Of a stretch of DNA of 64,000 bases, positions 1 through 8,699 are shown piece after piece. The DNA is from Demequina sp. NBRC 110056. GTDB lineage: Bacteria > Actinomycetota > Actinomycetes > Actinomycetales > Demequinaceae. Under the pieces are notes generated by a model. That model was given only the letters and a program-made list of their open reading frames with translations, did no database searches and was not told the origin of the DNA. Made by a program: the position numbers and the translations under genes. The stretch lies in assembly GCF_002090155.1 (NCBI RefSeq), contig NZ_BBRM01000006.1, forward strand, positions 248,001 to 312,000, read 5' to 3'. How positions within the stretch are numbered: the first letter of the stretch is position 1; each line of letters opens with the position of its first letter.

Positions 1-800
1 TCCGACACGAGCAGCACGTCGTACTGGTCGCAGATCTCCCGCACGCGCGGCCAGTAGCCCGGGGGAGGCGTGAAGCATCCTCCGGCGTTCTGCACGGGCT
101 CGAGGAACACGGCCGCCACGGAGTCGGGCCCCTCGTTCTCGATCGCGACCGCGATCTGGTCCGCGGCCCATCGCCCGAACGCCTCGGGGTCGGAGCCGTC
201 GAGCAGCCCGCCCGTGAGCTCAGAGGCGCGGTAGAGGTTCGTGTTGGGCACCCTGAAGGTGGACGGCACGAGCGGCTCGAACTGCTGCTTGAGCTCGGGG
301 ATTCCCGTGATCGACAGGGCTCCCTGGGTGGTGCCGTGGTACGCGACGGCGCGCGAGATCACCTTGTGCTTCATGGGCTTGCCGGTGAGCTTGAAGTAGT
401 TCTTCGCGAGCTTCCACGCGGTCTCCACGGCCTCGCCGCCGCCCGATGTGAAGAACACACGGTTCAGCGATCCCGGGGCCAGGGTGGCGAGCCTGTCCGC
501 GAGCTCGATCGCCGTGGGGTGCGCGTAGGACCAGAGGGGGTGGAAGGCGAGCGTCGACGCTTGGGCGGCCGCCGCCTCGGCGAGCTCGGTGCGGCCGTGC
601 CCCAGCTGGTTGACGAACAGGCCCGCAAGGCCGTCCAGGTAGCGCTTGCCGTGAGCGTCGTAGATGTACGCGCCCTCGCCGCGCACGATCACCGGGACGT
701 CGTGGTCACGGTAGCGGTGGTGCTGGGTGAAGTGCATCCACAGGTGGTCCTTGGCGGCACGCTGCGCGTCCTGATAGTCCATGTCGGCATTGTCGCGCAT
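1..800 (-). CDS. Class III aminotransferase (partial, C-terminus outside window)
   Basis: PLP-dependent transaminase of the omega-amino acid/polyamine type; it would move an amino group from an amine such as putrescine, or from beta-alanine, to a keto acid. The reading frame is open from the ATG at 798-800 to the window edge (266 codons), after a GAGGGG ribosome site. Visible fold-I motifs are the glycine-rich phosphate loop (TSGGGEAVETAWKLAK), the AYHGTTQGALS segment, VFLEPVQNAGG and the start of the LLVSDE cofactor-aspartate motif. The active-site lysine lies beyond the edge. From memory it resembles the mycobacterial Rv3329 type. It is divergent from an FAD oxidoreductase and close to GABA genes, which supports an amine-catabolic role. 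The exact substrate cannot be read. Confidence 0.85.
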   Translation of the reverse strand, partial: MRDNADMDYQDAQRAAKDHLWMHFTQHHRYRDHDVPVIVRGEGAYIYDAHGKRYLDGLAGLFVNQLGHGRTELAEAAAAQASTLAFHPLWSYAHPTAIELADRLATLAPGSLNRVFFTSGGGEAVETAWKLAKNYFKLTGKPMKHKVISRAVAYHGTTQGALSITGIPELKQQFEPLVPSTFRVPNTNLYRASELTGGLLDGSDPEAFGRWAADQIAVAIENEGPDSVAAVFLEPVQNAGGCFTPPPGYWPRVREICDQYDVLLVS

Positions 801-848
801 GGCCCCTCGCGCCGCAACTGATCCGTCTGTAGTATGGCTCCTAGACAA

Positions 849-887
849 CGAAAAACGCTGTTTCGGCCGTGTTTCTACAACAGAAAC
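849..887. promoter_or_regulatory. Twin palindromes in divergent promoter region
   Basis: Two inverted repeats lie between the divergent aminotransferase and FAD oxidoreductase genes: CGAAA-N7-TTTCG (849-865) and a perfect GTTTCT-ACAAC-AGAAAC (871-887). Their centres are 22 bp apart, about two helical turns, and they are A/T-rich in a G/C-rich setting. This is the expected form of a cooperative repressor or activator site controlling both genes. The regulator is not encoded next to it. Confidence 0.55.
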
Positions 888-934
888 CGTGGCAGTATGG
901 CGATGTTGGCGCTTGCACCAGAGAGGGGAGCCAC

Positions 935-2485
935 GTGGTCGCGACGGTCTTCGAGCGGCTCGCGCCGCCCGAGGCGGACGTCCGCGCCGCGCTCGCCCCC
1001 GCAGTACCGGGCTCCGGGTGGATGGCCGGGGTCGAGGCGCCGTCGTTCCCACCGCTGACCGAGGACGTCTCGGCCGATCTCGTGATCGTCGGCGCGGGGT
1101 ACAGCGGCCTGTGGACCGCGATCCTCGCGAAGGAGCGCGACCCCCACCGCAGCGTCGTCGTCCTCGAGGGGGCGCGGATCGGCTGGGCGGCGTCCGGCCG
1201 CAACGGCGGGTTCTGCGAGCCGAGCCTCACGCACGGTCACGAGAACGGGCTCGCGCGCTGGCCCGACGAGATCGCGACGCTGGAGGCCATGGGCCGCGCG
1301 AACCTCGACGAGATCGAGAGCACCGTCGAGCGCTACGGCATGGACGCGCACTTCGAGCGCACCGGCTCGCTGACGGTGGCCGTCGAGCCCCACCAGCTCG
1401 CCTGGCTCGGCGAGGGCGCGCTGGACGCGGCTCAGGTGCGAACGCGGGTTGACTCGCCCACCTACCTCGGGGGCGAGCTCGACCCCGACTCCGCGCTCGT
1501 CCATCCCTACCGGTTGGCCGTCGAGCTCGCGCGCGTGGCGACCGAGCTGGGGGTCGTGATCCACGAGCGCACACCGGTCGAGCGCATCGGCGCTCACGAG
1601 GTGATCGCGCGGCCGCGGCACGCCCCGGGCGGCGCCACACGGCGCGGCCGGCCGCGTCCCGTCGCGCCCGCGCCCGGCGCAGGCGGATCTCCCGCCGGGC
1701 AACCGCTCACCGAGCGCTCGGGCGCCGCGCGATCGAGCACCGCACGTTCAGAGACGTCACGGTCCGGCTCAGGGGCTGCCAGCACGGTCACCGTCCGTGC
1801 CGGACGCATCGCGCTCGCGACCAACGCCTTCCGCTCCCTGCTGCGGCGCAACGCCCTCATGACGGTGCCGGTCTACGACTACGTGCTGATGACCGAGCCG
1901 CTGACCGACGCGCAGCTGGCGAGCGTCGGCTGGGAGGGCCGCGAGGGCGTGGGCGACATGGCCAACCAGTTCCACTACTACCGGCTGACGCGCGACAACC
2001 GGATCCTGTTCGGCGGCTACGACGCGATCTACCACGCGGGTGGCCGGGTGCGGCGAGCGCACGAGGACCGGCCCGCGTCTTACGAGCGTCTCGCCGCGCA
2101 CTTCCTCACCACGTTCCCGCAGCTGACCGGCATCCGCTTCGCGCACCGCTGGGCCGGAGCGATCGACACCTGCACGCGCTTCAGCGCCTTCTTCGGCACC
2201 GCGCATGGCGGCTCGGTCGCGTACGCGCTCGGCTACACGGGCCTGGGCGTGGGCGCTACGAGGTTCGGCGCGAACGTCATGCTGGACCTGCTCGACGGCG
2301 TCGACAGCCCGCGGACCCGGCTTGCCATGGTGCGCGAGCGCCCCACGCCGTTCCCGCCCGAGCCGCTCGCCTCCGCCGCGATCAACCTCACCCGCCGATC
2401 GCTGGACCGCGCCGACCACCGCGAGGGCCGCCGCGACCCGTTCCTGCGGACCTTGGACCGGTTCGGCCTGGGGTTCGACTCGTGA
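935..2485 (+). CDS. FAD-dependent oxidoreductase, DAO family (PuuB-like)
   Basis: FAD amine oxidase-like protein of 516 aa. The dinucleotide-binding motif GAGYSG is at residues 53-58 and is followed by RIGWAASGRNGG, typical of gamma-glutamylputrescine oxidase/glycine oxidase relatives. A conserved C-terminal GYTGLGVGATRFGA closes the FAD site. The GTG at 935 is preferred because GAGAGGGGAG lies 4 nt upstream and the fold starts soon after; an ATG 66 nt upstream adds only unconserved residues. Residues about 226-283 (1610-1783) are an Arg/Ser/Pro/Gly-rich insert that interrupts the substrate domain and has no place in the family fold. It probably oxidises an amine or its conjugate to an aldehyde for the dehydrogenases downstream. 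The substrate is inferred from context only. Confidence 0.8.
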   Translation: MVATVFERLAPPEADVRAALAPAVPGSGWMAGVEAPSFPPLTEDVSADLVIVGAGYSGLWTAILAKERDPHRSVVVLEGARIGWAASGRNGGFCEPSLTHGHENGLARWPDEIATLEAMGRANLDEIESTVERYGMDAHFERTGSLTVAVEPHQLAWLGEGALDAAQVRTRVDSPTYLGGELDPDSALVHPYRLAVELARVATELGVVIHERTPVERIGAHEVIARPRHAPGGATRRGRPRPVAPAPGAGGSPAGQPLTERSGAARSSTARSETSRSGSGAASTVTVRAGRIALATNAFRSLLRRNALMTVPVYDYVLMTEPLTDAQLASVGWEGREGVGDMANQFHYYRLTRDNRILFGGYDAIYHAGGRVRRAHEDRPASYERLAAHFLTTFPQLTGIRFAHRWAGAIDTCTRFSAFFGTAHGGSVAYALGYTGLGVGATRFGANVMLDLLDGVDSPRTRLAMVRERPTPFPPEPLASAAINLTRRSLDRADHREGRRDPFLRTLDRFGLGFDS

Positions 2486-2555
2486 GCGGCCGCGACGTGC
2501 CGCACACTGGCCACGAGGGGCGCCGTCGCCCCGCACTCACCCGAGAGGACGCTGC

Positions 2556-4043
2556 ATGAGGACCATCGAGCACCACGTCGGAGGCGCGGCCGTCGGCCCC
2601 GCCGCGCGCCACGGAGCAGTCCACAACCCCGCGACGGGCGAGCAGTCGGCCCAGGTCGCCTTCGCGAGCACCGCGGACGTGGACGCGGTGGTGTCCGCGG
2701 GGTCCGAGGCCCAGCGGGCATGGGCGGCGACGGGGCTCGTGAAGCGCGCCTCGGTGATGTTCCGCATGCGCGAGCTGCTGGTCGCGCACGCCGACGAGCT
2801 CGCCGCGATCATCACCTCCGAGCACGGCAAGGTGCTGTCCGACGCGCTCGGCGAGGTGTCGCGAGGCATCGAGAACGTCGAGTTCGCTGCGGGGCTCGTG
2901 CAGCACCTCAAGGGCGAGCACTCGACCGAGGTTGCGGGCGGGGTGGACGTCCACACGCTCAAGCAGCCGGTGGGCGTCGTCGCCGCCATCACCCCCTTCA
3001 ACTTCCCGGCCATGGTGCCGCTGTGGATGAGCGCATCGGCGCTCGCGACGGGCAACGCGGTCGTGCTCAAGCCCAGCGAGAAGGATCCCTCCGCGTCGAT
3101 GCTGCTCGCGCGGCTGTGGGAGGAGGCGGGCGTGCCGCCCGGCGTCCTCAACGTCGTGCACGGTGACAAGGAGGCGGTGGACGCGCTGCTCGAGCACCCC
3201 GGCATCGGCGCCGTGAGCTTCGTGGGCTCGACCCCGATCGCGCGGTCGATCTACACGCGGGCGGCGGCGGCCGGCAAGCGCGTGCAGGCGCTCGGCGGAG
3301 CGAAGAACCACATGATCGTCATGCCCGACGCCGACCTCGACGCGGCCGCCGACGCCGCGGTGAGCGCGGCGTACGGCTCGGCCGGCGAACGCTGCATGGC
3401 GATCTCGGTGCTCGTCGTCGTGGGCGACGCGACGGCCGATGCGCTGGTCGCCAAGGTCGCCGAGCGCGCCCGGGCGCTCGTCATCGGCGACGGCACGGAC
3501 GAGTCCTCGCAGATGGGCCCCCTGATCACGGCGGAGCACCGGGAGAGGGTCGCGTCCTACGTCACGGGCGCTTCTTCAGAGGGCGGCGAGGTGGTGGTCG
3601 ACGGCACGGCGACGTCCTTCGACGGCGGCGGCTACTTCCTGGGCGCGAGCCTGGTCGACCGCGTCGCGCCCACGATGAAGGTCTACACCGACGAGATCTT
3701 CGGCCCCGTGCTGTCCGTGGTGCGCGCGGAGACCTACGAGGAGGCCGTGCGCCTCGTCAACGCGAACGCGTACGCGAACGGCACGGCGATCTTCACGCGC
3801 GACGGCGGCACGGCCCGACGCTTCACCCACGACATCCAGGTGGGGATGGTCGGGATCAACGTGCCGCTGCCCGTGCCCATCGGCGCCTACTCCTTCGGCG
3901 GCTGGAAGGACTCGCTGTTCGGCGACAGCCACATCTACGGCCCCGAGTCCATCCACTTCTACACGCGGTCCAAGGTCGTGACCACGCGCTGGCCCGATCC
4001 TGAGGACTCGCAGATCGACCTCGGCTTCCCGTCGAACCACTAG
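2556..4043 (+). CDS. mmsA: CoA-acylating methylmalonate/malonate-semialdehyde dehydrogenase
   Basis: Aldehyde dehydrogenase of 495 aa converting malonate or methylmalonate semialdehyde plus CoA and NAD+ to acetyl- or propionyl-CoA with loss of CO2. It has the subfamily marks: ITPFNFPAMVPLWM near residue 145, SFVGSTPIA near 221, ALGGAKNH at 245-252 where other aldehyde dehydrogenases carry the general-base Glu, and the catalytic Cys280 in GERCMAISV. The C-terminus has the typical GGWKDSLFGDSHIYG. The ATG at 2556 follows CCGAGAGGA. It lies 70 nt after the oxidoreductase and 10 nt before gabT, so it is in their transcription unit. Next to aminotransferases this points to beta-alanine or valine-type degradation as well as GABA use. 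Confidence 0.9.
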   Translation: MRTIEHHVGGAAVGPAARHGAVHNPATGEQSAQVAFASTADVDAVVSAGSEAQRAWAATGLVKRASVMFRMRELLVAHADELAAIITSEHGKVLSDALGEVSRGIENVEFAAGLVQHLKGEHSTEVAGGVDVHTLKQPVGVVAAITPFNFPAMVPLWMSASALATGNAVVLKPSEKDPSASMLLARLWEEAGVPPGVLNVVHGDKEAVDALLEHPGIGAVSFVGSTPIARSIYTRAAAAGKRVQALGGAKNHMIVMPDADLDAAADAAVSAAYGSAGERCMAISVLVVVGDATADALVAKVAERARALVIGDGTDESSQMGPLITAEHRERVASYVTGASSEGGEVVVDGTATSFDGGGYFLGASLVDRVAPTMKVYTDEIFGPVLSVVRAETYEEAVRLVNANAYANGTAIFTRDGGTARRFTHDIQVGMVGINVPLPVPIGAYSFGGWKDSLFGDSHIYGPESIHFYTRSKVVTTRWPDPEDSQIDLGFPSNH

Positions 4044-4053
4044 GAGAGCAGCG

Positions 4054-5442
4054 ATGACCATCGACGCGACGGACACCGCCGCCGGCGAGGCCCCCGAGGA
4101 CGGGGTGAGCACGGCTGGCGGCCCCGGCCTCCCGCAGGAGCGGCGCCTCGTCACCGAGATCCCCGGGCCCCGGTCGCGCGAGCTGCTCGAGCGCAAGGCC
4201 GCGGCCGTCGCGCGCGGAGTCGGGCACACCGCGCCCATCGCCGCGGTCGCCGCGGGTGGCGGCGTGGTGGTCGACGCGGACGGCAACTCGCTCATCGACC
4301 TCGGCTCGGGCATCGCGGTCACGGGCGTGGGCAACGCCCATCCTGCGGTGGTCGCGGCCGTGAGCGCGCAGGCTGCCCAGTTCACCCACACGTGCTTCAT
4401 GGTGTCCCCGTACGAGGGCTACGTGGCGGTCGCCGAGCGACTGAACGCGCTCACTCCCGGCGACCACGAGAAGCGCTCGGCGCTGTTCAACTCGGGTGCC
4501 GAGGCCGTCGAGAACGCGGTGAAGATCGCCCGCAAGCACACGGGCAGGCAGGCCGTCGTCGCCTTCGACCACGCCTATCACGGGCGCACGAGCCTCACGA
4601 TGGCGCTCACCGCCAAGTCGATGCCGTACAAGAGCGGGTTCGGGCCGTTCTCTCCCGAGATCTACCGCGCACCGGTGTCGTACCCGCTGCGCGACGGCCT
4701 CGACGGGGCACAGGCCGCGGCCCGCGCGATCGGCGTGATCGAGAAGCAGGTGGGCGCGGACAACCTTGCGGCTGTGATCATCGAGCCGGTCCTCGGCGAG
4801 GGTGGGTTCATCGTCCCGGCCGAGGGCTTCCTCCCGGCGCTCGCCGCGTGGTGCGCGGAGCAGGGCGTGGTGTTCATCGCCGACGAGGTCCAGACGGGCT
4901 TCGCGCGCACCGGCGCGATGTTCGCGTGCGAGCACGAGGGCGTGGTGCCCGACCTCATCGTCACCGCCAAGGGCATCGCAGGCGGGCTGCCGCTGTCGGC
5001 CGTCACTGGCCGCGCCGAGGTCATGGACGCCGCCCACGTCGGTGGGCTCGGAGGCACGTACGGCGGGAACCCGCTCGCGTGCGCGGCGGCGCTCGCGGCC
5101 ATGGACGTGTACGAGAGCGAGCGGCTGTCGGAGGCCGCCCAGAGCATCGGCGCCGTCATCACCGAACGGATGAGCGCACTGCAGGCGGCCGATGCGCGGG
5201 TGGGGGAGGTGCGCGGCCGCGGGGCCATGATGGCGGTCGAGCTGGTGGACGCGGCGACGGGCGAGCCCGACGCGGCACTTGCCGGAACGGTCGCCAGGGC
5301 CGCGATCGCCGCCGGCGTCATCGTGCTCACGTGCGGCACCTACGGCAACGTGCTGCGGTTCCTCCCGCCGCTGACCATCCCCGAGCACCTGCTGGTCGAG
5401 GGGCTCGACGTCGTCGCGGTAGCGCTGCGGGAGGCGCCGTGA
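4054..5442 (+). CDS. gabT: 4-aminobutyrate aminotransferase
   Basis: Class III PLP transaminase of 462 aa moving the amino group of GABA to 2-oxoglutarate, giving succinate semialdehyde. Visible motifs are [16 protein letters not shown] (about 145-160), the [13 protein letters not shown] segment, the cofactor aspartate D277 in [12 protein letters not shown] and the Schiff-base lysine K306 in [17 protein letters not shown] lies 5 nt before the ATG and the gene begins 10 nt after mmsA. Its product is the substrate of GabD encoded 292 nt downstream. The assignment is firm for the subfamily, although such enzymes often also accept beta-alanine or 5-aminovalerate. Confidence 0.92.
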   Translation: MTIDATDTAAGEAPEDGVSTAGGPGLPQERRLVTEIPGPRSRELLERKAAAVARGVGHTAPIAAVAAGGGVVVDADGNSLIDLGSGIAVTGVGNAHPAVVAAVSAQAAQFTHTCFMVSPYEGYVAVAERLNALTPGDHEKRSALFNSGAEAVENAVKIARKHTGRQAVVAFDHAYHGRTSLTMALTAKSMPYKSGFGPFSPEIYRAPVSYPLRDGLDGAQAAARAIGVIEKQVGADNLAAVIIEPVLGEGGFIVPAEGFLPALAAWCAEQGVVFIADEVQTGFARTGAMFACEHEGVVPDLIVTAKGIAGGLPLSAVTGRAEVMDAAHVGGLGGTYGGNPLACAAALAAMDVYESERLSEAAQSIGAVITERMSALQAADARVGEVRGRGAMMAVELVDAATGEPDAALAGTVARAAIAAGVIVLTCGTYGNVLRFLPPLTIPEHLLVEGLDVVAVALREAP

Positions 5443-5734
5443 GCGCCTCTGCCGCGACCGTGCGAATGATCGCCCCGCGGCCCTCGTCGGGGGCGTCCTG
5501 GGGTCATCGCGCATCGACCGTGCGTGCCGCCTCCGAGCACGGACTCGCGAGGGAGCTCGAGACCGCGACCAGCCACGTGCTAGCGACCGGGCAGGTCCAT
5601 GCGGCCGTCCACCCGCCGACCGTTGAGCCGATCCCGTCGGCCAAGTCCGTACCTGTGACCACGCTCGTCCCACAGCCGTCATCGACTCACCACACGAGAA
5701 CTCCCGCCGTCCGCGGCGGGGGAGAGGGAGCACC
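5443..5734. other. gabT-gabD intergenic gap
   Basis: This 292-nt gap separates two genes of one pathway. An open frame starts at GTG 5439, overlapping the gabT stop as GTGA, and runs about 102 codons to 5747, but it shows no domain, no secretion signal and no codon pattern that convinces. No hairpin or clear promoter was found. A ribosome site, GGGGGAGAGGGAG, precedes gabD. It may hold a small unknown gene or simply leader sequence. Confidence 0.4.
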
Positions 5735-7096
5735 ATGTACGCAGTGACCAACCCTTCGACGGGCGAGGTGCTCGCCGAGTACCCGACCGCGACCGACGAG
5801 CAGGTCGAGGCCGCCGTCGCGTCGGCCACGACGGCCTACCGCACGTGGGCGCGCACCTCCAGCCCCGCCGAGCGCGCCGAGCTCGTGCGACGCCTGGCCC
5901 AGCTCCACCGCGACCGCCAGGACGAGCTGGCCGCGATCATCGTGCGCGAGATGGGCAAGCCGTGGGAGCACGCGACCGGCGAGGTCGAGTTCGCGGCGGA
6001 CATCATCGAGTTCTACGCGGACAACTGGGAGAAGATCACCGGCGACGCCCCGCTCGACATCCTGGGCGAGGGAAGCGCTGTGGTACGACGGACGCCCATC
6101 GGCCCGCTGCTGGGCATCATGCCGTGGAACTTCCCCTACTACCAGGTGGCTCGCTTCGCGGCGCCGAATCTGGTGGTCGGCAACACCATCATCCTCAAGC
6201 ACGCGCCGCAGTGCCCGGAGTCGGCGGCGGCCATCCAGCAGATGTGCCTCGACGCGGGATTCCCCGAGGGCGCCTACGTCAACGTGTACGCCTCGAACGA
6301 GCAGGCGGCGACCATCATCGCCGACCCTCGCATCCAGGGCGTCTCCGTGACCGGATCGGAGCGCGCGGGCTCGGCAGTGGCCGCGCTCGCGGGCCAGCAC
6401 CTCAAGAAGGTCGCGCTCGAGCTGGGCGGATCGGACCCGTTCATCCTGCTGTCGACCGACGACCTCGACGCGGTCGTGGAGCAGGCCGTCGAGGCGCGCC
6501 TCGACAACTCGGGCCAGTCCTGCAACGCGCCCAAGCGCTTCATCGTGGACGAGTCGCTGTTCGACGCGTTCGCGGAGAAGTTCACGGCCGCCATGACGGG
6601 CACGGTCATGGGTGACGGGTTCGACGAGTCGAGCGAGATCGGCCCGCTGTCGTCGCTTGCGGCCGCCGAGCGCCTCGAGGCGCAGGTGGCGACGGCCGTC
6701 GAGCAGGGCGCCACGCTCGTCACGGGCGGCACCCGTGATGGAGCGTTCTACTCGCCGACGGTGCTGACGGACGTGACTCCCGACATGGACGTGTACCGCC
6801 AGGAGCTCTTCGGCCCGGCCTCGGTGATCTACCGCGTCTCCGGCGAGGAGGAGGCCGTCGCGCTCGCGAACGACACCGCGTACGGACTGGGTTCGTACGT
6901 GTACACCACGGACGCCGAGCAGGCGGAGCGGGTCGCCGACGCCATCGACGCCGGCATGGTCTACGTCAACTGCGTGCTCGCCGACAGCCCCGAGCTGCCC
7001 TTCGGCGGCGTCAAGCGCTCGGGAACCTCGCGTGAGATGGGGCTGCTCGCCGCGGACGAATTCGTGAACAAGAAGCTGATCCGCATCGCGGGGTAA
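5735..7096 (+). CDS. gabD: Succinate-semialdehyde dehydrogenase, GabD1 type
   Basis: NAD(P)+-dependent aldehyde dehydrogenase of 453 aa, completing GABA breakdown by oxidising succinate semialdehyde to succinate. Motifs are [18 protein letters not shown] (about 127-144), the glycine motif [12 protein letters not shown], the general base E229 in LELGGSDPF, catalytic C263 in [12 protein letters not shown] and the closing [12 protein letters not shown]. The short length and the [10 protein letters not shown] segment fit the actinobacterial GabD1 group. The start has a strong ribosome site. A hairpin follows 17 nt after the stop, so this is probably the last gene of the operon. Confidence 0.9.
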   Translation: MYAVTNPSTGEVLAEYPTATDEQVEAAVASATTAYRTWARTSSPAERAELVRRLAQLHRDRQDELAAIIVREMGKPWEHATGEVEFAADIIEFYADNWEKITGDAPLDILGEGSAVVRRTPIGPLLGIMPWNFPYYQVARFAAPNLVVGNTIILKHAPQCPESAAAIQQMCLDAGFPEGAYVNVYASNEQAATIIADPRIQGVSVTGSERAGSAVAALAGQHLKKVALELGGSDPFILLSTDDLDAVVEQAVEARLDNSGQSCNAPKRFIVDESLFDAFAEKFTAAMTGTVMGDGFDESSEIGPLSSLAAAERLEAQVATAVEQGATLVTGGTRDGAFYSPTVLTDVTPDMDVYRQELFGPASVIYRVSGEEEAVALANDTAYGLGSYVYTTDAEQAERVADAIDAGMVYVNCVLADSPELPFGGVKRSGTSREMGLLAADEFVNKKLIRIAG

Positions 7097-7113
7097 CGGG
7101 CAGCAACCGCCCG

Positions 7114-7136
7114 CGGCGGGCCGTGATGGCCCGCCG
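7114..7136 (+). terminator. Hairpin after gabD
   Basis: Perfect 9-bp stem CGGCGGGCC/GGCCCGCCG with loop GTGAT, starting 17 nt after the gabD stop. It lacks a strong U tract, as is common for high-GC actinobacterial terminators. Confidence 0.6.
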
Positions 7137-7160
7137 TCTCCGCCTGCCACGCCACCGCGA

Positions 7161-7215
7161 GAGTGGGCCCACCTTCATCGCATCAGCGCTCCTGACGATG
7201 AAGGTGGGCGCGCTC
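7161..7215. repeat. Paired-palindrome repeat, copy 1
   Basis: Two palindrome-like units centred near 7167 and 7208. The facing halves GCCCACCTTCATCG (7167-7180) and CGATGAAGGTGGGC (7196-7209) form a perfect 14-bp inverted repeat around a 15-nt loop. It lies between the convergent gabD and ClC genes. Related copies are at 29791-29850 and 44519-44578. Confidence 0.75.
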
Positions 7216-7279
7216 GCGTGTGAGGTGAGCGGGTCGGTCGCTGGGGCCGATGCGCGCTCGAGTCGCGCCGCTGACGCGG

Positions 7280-8611
7280 CTACGTCGCGGTGACGTTGTG
7301 GGGGTCGACCTCGTCCTCGTCGTCGTGCACGATCATCTCGGGCGCGCCGGTCACGAGGAGCCACACGGGAAGCATCACGAGGCACAGGGCGGCCAGCAGG
7401 GCGATCTCGCCCGAGACTGCCACCGCGAGGAACAGTGCGAGCCAGCCGTCGCGGCCGATCGCGAGCACCGCGCCGAGCACGCCGCAGGCGAGCGCGATCT
7501 GCAGCGGCAGGTCGGGAACGAACGACTGGACGGCGAGCCCCGCCGCGGCGCCGATGAACACCGCCGGGAAGATGCGCCCGCCGCGGAAGCCTGCGGCCGC
7601 GGCCACGGTCAGCGCGATGGTCTTGATGACGGCCAGCCAGATCAGATCTGCCGTGCTGAACGTGTCCGACTGCTGGATCAGGTCCGCGGTCTGCGTCGCT
7701 CCCTTGAACAGGGTGATCGGGCCGCCGATGGCGCCGAGGATGCCCAGCACGAGACCGCCGAGCGTGGCGTACAGGACGGGGTTGCTGAGGCGCCGCAGCA
7801 GGCGCCACAACCGGGGCATGGCCCACGCTGCCCCGATGCCGAGCAGCGCGGCGGCCAGGGCCGCGACGATGCCCCACAGCAGCAGCTCGAGGGTCGGGCT
7901 CACCGGCCCGGGCGACTCGGGAGCGATGAGCGCGACGCCCAGCCAGTCGGCGGTGAGCGCGGCGGCCGCTGCTGCCGCGACGGGCGCGAAGAGGCGGTCC
8001 CACAGGAGGCCGCCGCGCTTCGCGGCGGCCACCATCTCGGTCAGCAGCAGCGCCGCCGCCACCGGCGAGCCGAACATCGCGCCGAGCATGCCGGCAGCGG
8101 CCATCATGAGCGCGAGCTCCACGGTGACGTGCTTGGCGAAGCGCTTGGTGAACCACACGGCTACCGCGATCGCGATGGCGATGATGGGGCTCTCGGGGCC
8201 GAGGCTCACGCCGCCGGCGAGGCCGAGGATGAGCGTGAGCGCGACACCCGGCAGCGCGATCAAGGGCAGGGGCGGGGCGACGAGCTCGACCTTCGCGGGG
8301 TCGTGGCCGCCGTGTCCAGGCGCGTACCGGATCGTGAGGCCCACGGCGGCTCCGGTCGCGGTGAGGATGCCGATGATCCACCACACGGAGTCCGGGGCGA
8401 CGCCGATCCACTCGGGGAGGTGGTCCCAGAGGACGTGCTCGAGCACCTCGGCGATCTCGTCGATGCCCCACAAGAGCACGCCCGCCATGACGCCGATGAG
8501 GAGCGCGGGGCCCGTGAGCGAGATCAGCTGGCGCTGCGTCGAACGGGTGCGCCGGGCGTGCTCGTCGCCGATGGCCTCTGCCTGCTGACCGTTCTCGCTC
8601 TCGCCGCTCAT
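7280..8611 (-). CDS. ClC-family chloride channel/ion transporter
   Basis: Integral membrane protein of 443 aa with ten or more hydrophobic helices. ClC signatures are visible: GGVSLGPESPI, whose Glu matches the gating glutamate of the GREGP motif, and GFRGGRIFPAVFIGAA, matching the GGxFxPxL-type motif before the central pore. The C-terminal tail is acidic and there are no CBS domains. The ATG at 8611 is chosen because a TATGCT -10 element ends 6 nt before it, implying a leaderless message, and because upstream residues in the frame do not look coding. It could be a channel or a proton-coupled exchanger; the sequence does not decide. Confidence 0.82.
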   Translation of the reverse strand: MSGESENGQQAEAIGDEHARRTRSTQRQLISLTGPALLIGVMAGVLLWGIDEIAEVLEHVLWDHLPEWIGVAPDSVWWIIGILTATGAAVGLTIRYAPGHGGHDPAKVELVAPPLPLIALPGVALTLILGLAGGVSLGPESPIIAIAIAVAVWFTKRFAKHVTVELALMMAAAGMLGAMFGSPVAAALLLTEMVAAAKRGGLLWDRLFAPVAAAAAAALTADWLGVALIAPESPGPVSPTLELLLWGIVAALAAALLGIGAAWAMPRLWRLLRRLSNPVLYATLGGLVLGILGAIGGPITLFKGATQTADLIQQSDTFSTADLIWLAVIKTIALTVAAAAGFRGGRIFPAVFIGAAAGLAVQSFVPDLPLQIALACGVLGAVLAIGRDGWLALFLAVAVSGEIALLAALCLVMLPVWLLVTGAPEMIVHDDEDEVDPHNVTAT

Positions 8612-8617
8612 GGGTCG

Positions 8618-8623
8618 AGCATA
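8618..8623 (-). promoter_or_regulatory. -10 element, leaderless promoter of ClC gene
   Basis: TATGCT on the minus strand, 6 nt before the ATG at 8611; transcription should begin at or next to the start codon. Confidence 0.6.
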
Positions 8624-8685
8624 GAAGCCCGGGCGCCCGAACGTGCTGGCACGTGCGCGGAATGCCCCGCGGGCGCATCGGCCAC

Positions 8686-8691
8686 TAGACT
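8686..8691 (+). promoter_or_regulatory. -10 element, leaderless promoter of prfB
   Basis: TAGACT ends 8 nt before the GTG at 8700. A GCGCATCGGCC word sits directly upstream (8673-8683). No Shine-Dalgarno sequence is present. Confidence 0.6.
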
Positions 8692-8699
8692 TGACCGCC

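Noticed and set aside
5439-5747. Open frame of about 102 codons between gabT and gabD starting GTGA.
   Set aside because: No domain, weak coding character and overlap with the gabD ribosome site and start; kept only as a note on the gap.
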